From positions 1 to 5,224 of the forward strand of contig JAUWCF010000087.1 of NCBI GenBank assembly GCA_030609445.1: DNA of 5,224 nt, given 5' to 3'. Origin of the DNA: Thermoplasmatota archaeon. GTDB taxonomy: Archaea; Thermoplasmatota; E2; DHVEG-1. Below the pieces are notes generated by a model that worked only from the letters and a program-made list of their open reading frames with translations, had not been told where the DNA came from and searched no databases. A program made the position numbers and the translations under genes. How positions within the stretch are numbered: position 1 is the stretch's first letter; each line of letters opens with the position of its first letter. This document shows positions 4,394-5,224 of this stretch, in pieces.

Positions 4394-5224
4394 CTATTCC
4401 TTCAAATATTTTTTGACAAGTTCAATCGCACAAAGCTTCCCGCACATAGAACATGCGCTTGTATCTTCTAATGGCAGTCGTTTCTGTCTGTATTCTTTTG
4501 CCTTTTTAGGATCAATACACAGAGAGAACATTTCATCCCAGTTTAAATCCTCGCGAGCCTTACTAAACTTAAAATCAACATCTCTATCTATTCCTCTTGC
4601 AAGATCTGCAGCATGTGCAGCGATTCTTGTAACAATAACGCCCTCTCTTACATCGTTTTTATCTGGAAGAGATAGATGTTCGGCAGGTGTCAGATAACAG
4701 AGGAAATCAGCACCAAAAAAACCTGCAAGTGCTCCACCGATTCCACCGACAAAATGATCATATCCCGGAGCAATATCGGTAACCAATGGGCCAAGAACAA
4801 AATATGGAGCAGCATCTGTAACTTTCTTCATAACCTCAATGTTGGATTGAATATCATTTAATGGCATATGCCCAGGACCTTCCACCATGGTCTGCACACC
4901 ATATTCTCTTGCCCTTCCAACAAGTTCACCAATGATGAGGAGTTCTTGGAATTTTGCTCTATCATTTGAATCATAAACCGCTCCTGATCGCATGCCGTCT
5001 CCTAATGAAAGTGTGAGGTCATACTCTTTTGCGATCTCTAGTAGATAATCAAAGTTTTTATACAACGGGTTCTCCTGTTCGTTATGCAAAATCCAGGCCA
5101 TATGAAACGATCCACCTCGGGAAACCATGGGGATTAATCGTTTTTGTCTTTGCAGCCTTTCTACGCTTTCTTTAGTAATTCCAACATGTACAACAGCAAA
5201 ATCAACACCTTGTTTTGCCTGATT
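4394..5224 (-). CDS. thiC: Phosphomethylpyrimidine synthase ThiC (5' end outside window)
   Basis: ThiC is the cytoplasmic radical-SAM enzyme that turns aminoimidazole ribotide into hydroxymethylpyrimidine phosphate for thiamine synthesis. The frame stays open to the window edge; 276 residues are visible. The ATG at 5126-5128 is internal, since the sequence before it (NQAKQGVDFAVVHVG) is also ThiC-like. Conserved blocks are VSRGGS, SLGDGMRSGA, EGPGHMP (His at visible residue 119), TDIAPGYDH, TPAEHLSLPDK (His at 183) and IAAHAADLARG. The C-terminus carries the [4Fe-4S] cysteines as CSMCGKLC (C258, C261, C265), spaced C-x2-C-x3-C, and ends ten or so residues later. Enterobacterial ThiC has one more residue (CSMCGPKFC). 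The shorter spacing with a short tail fits the clostridial/archaeal form as I remember it. No TPP riboswitch can be judged because the 5' end is missing. Confidence 0.97.
   Translation of the reverse strand, partial: NQAKQGVDFAVVHVGITKESVERLQRQKRLIPMVSRGGSFHMAWILHNEQENPLYKNFDYLLEIAKEYDLTLSLGDGMRSGAVYDSNDRAKFQELLIIGELVGRAREYGVQTMVEGPGHMPLNDIQSNIEVMKKVTDAAPYFVLGPLVTDIAPGYDHFVGGIGGALAGFFGADFLCYLTPAEHLSLPDKNDVREGVIVTRIAAHAADLARGIDRDVDFKFSKAREDLNWDEMFSLCIDPKKAKEYRQKRLPLEDTSACSMCGKLCAIELVKKYLKE

Noticed and set aside
4430..4453. ThiC cysteine spacing C-x2-C-x3-C as a defective iron-sulfur site
   Set aside because: All three cysteines are present and I recall the same spacing in clostridial/archaeal ThiC proteins, so it is more likely a clade feature than damage.
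4413..4861. Plus-strand open frames opposite thiC, and similar antisense frames opposite the rhomboid and the exchanger
   Set aside because: They lie entirely across strong conserved genes, have no ribosome sites or recognisable protein features, and are low-complexity shadows of the real coding strand.

Overview
The window looks like a piece of an AT-rich archaeal chromosome, most plausibly a Euryarchaeota/Thermoplasmatota-type lineage. The evidence is: archaeal TATA boxes at the expected distance from starts (TTTATATA at 2568-2575; TATATAAA on the minus strand at 4362-4369), an apparently leaderless gene, an archaeal-type presenilin-like protease, and a short-form ThiC. The lineage is inference; nothing here fixes the species.

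Layout. On the plus strand, the 3' part of a membrane-anchored phospholipase-D-like gene (3-548) overlaps a rhomboid intramembrane serine protease with a C-terminal zinc-ribbon-like tail (539-1486). Converging on it with a 2-bp gap is a minus-strand presenilin/signal-peptide-peptidase-like aspartyl protease (1489-2412). Further right on the minus strand are a cation/Ca2+ exchanger of the CaCA family (3399-4337) and the 3' two-thirds of thiC (4394-5224), which runs off the window.

The most interesting object lies between the presenilin homologue and the exchanger. Positions 2455-3371 (917 bp) have perfect 17-bp terminal inverted repeats, GGCTTTGCCCTAAAAGT, abutted on both sides by a perfect 9-bp direct repeat, AGTTTGATT (2446-2454 and 3372-3380). 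This is the signature of a transposed element with its target-site duplication. The tip GGCTTTG and the 9-bp duplication resemble the IS903 group of the IS5 family. There is no transposase inside. The only gene is a 225-aa membrane protein (2614-3291) with its own TATA box, Shine-Dalgarno site, signal-peptide-like N-terminus, a run of seven 9-residue repeats and a Trp-rich membrane domain. Degenerate copies of a 15-bp motif related to the inverted repeat line both ends just inside the tips. It is best described as a non-autonomous, cargo-bearing insertion (mobile-insertion-cassette-like).

Removing the element and one duplication copy leaves 60 bp between the exchanger and the presenilin homologue, both on the minus strand. 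The ancestral order was therefore probably thiC, exchanger, presenilin homologue, all co-directional, and the insertion split the last spacer without breaking a gene. Two unrelated intramembrane proteases and a surface PLD enzyme side by side suggest a membrane or envelope maintenance neighbourhood, but no shared pathway can be shown from sequence alone.
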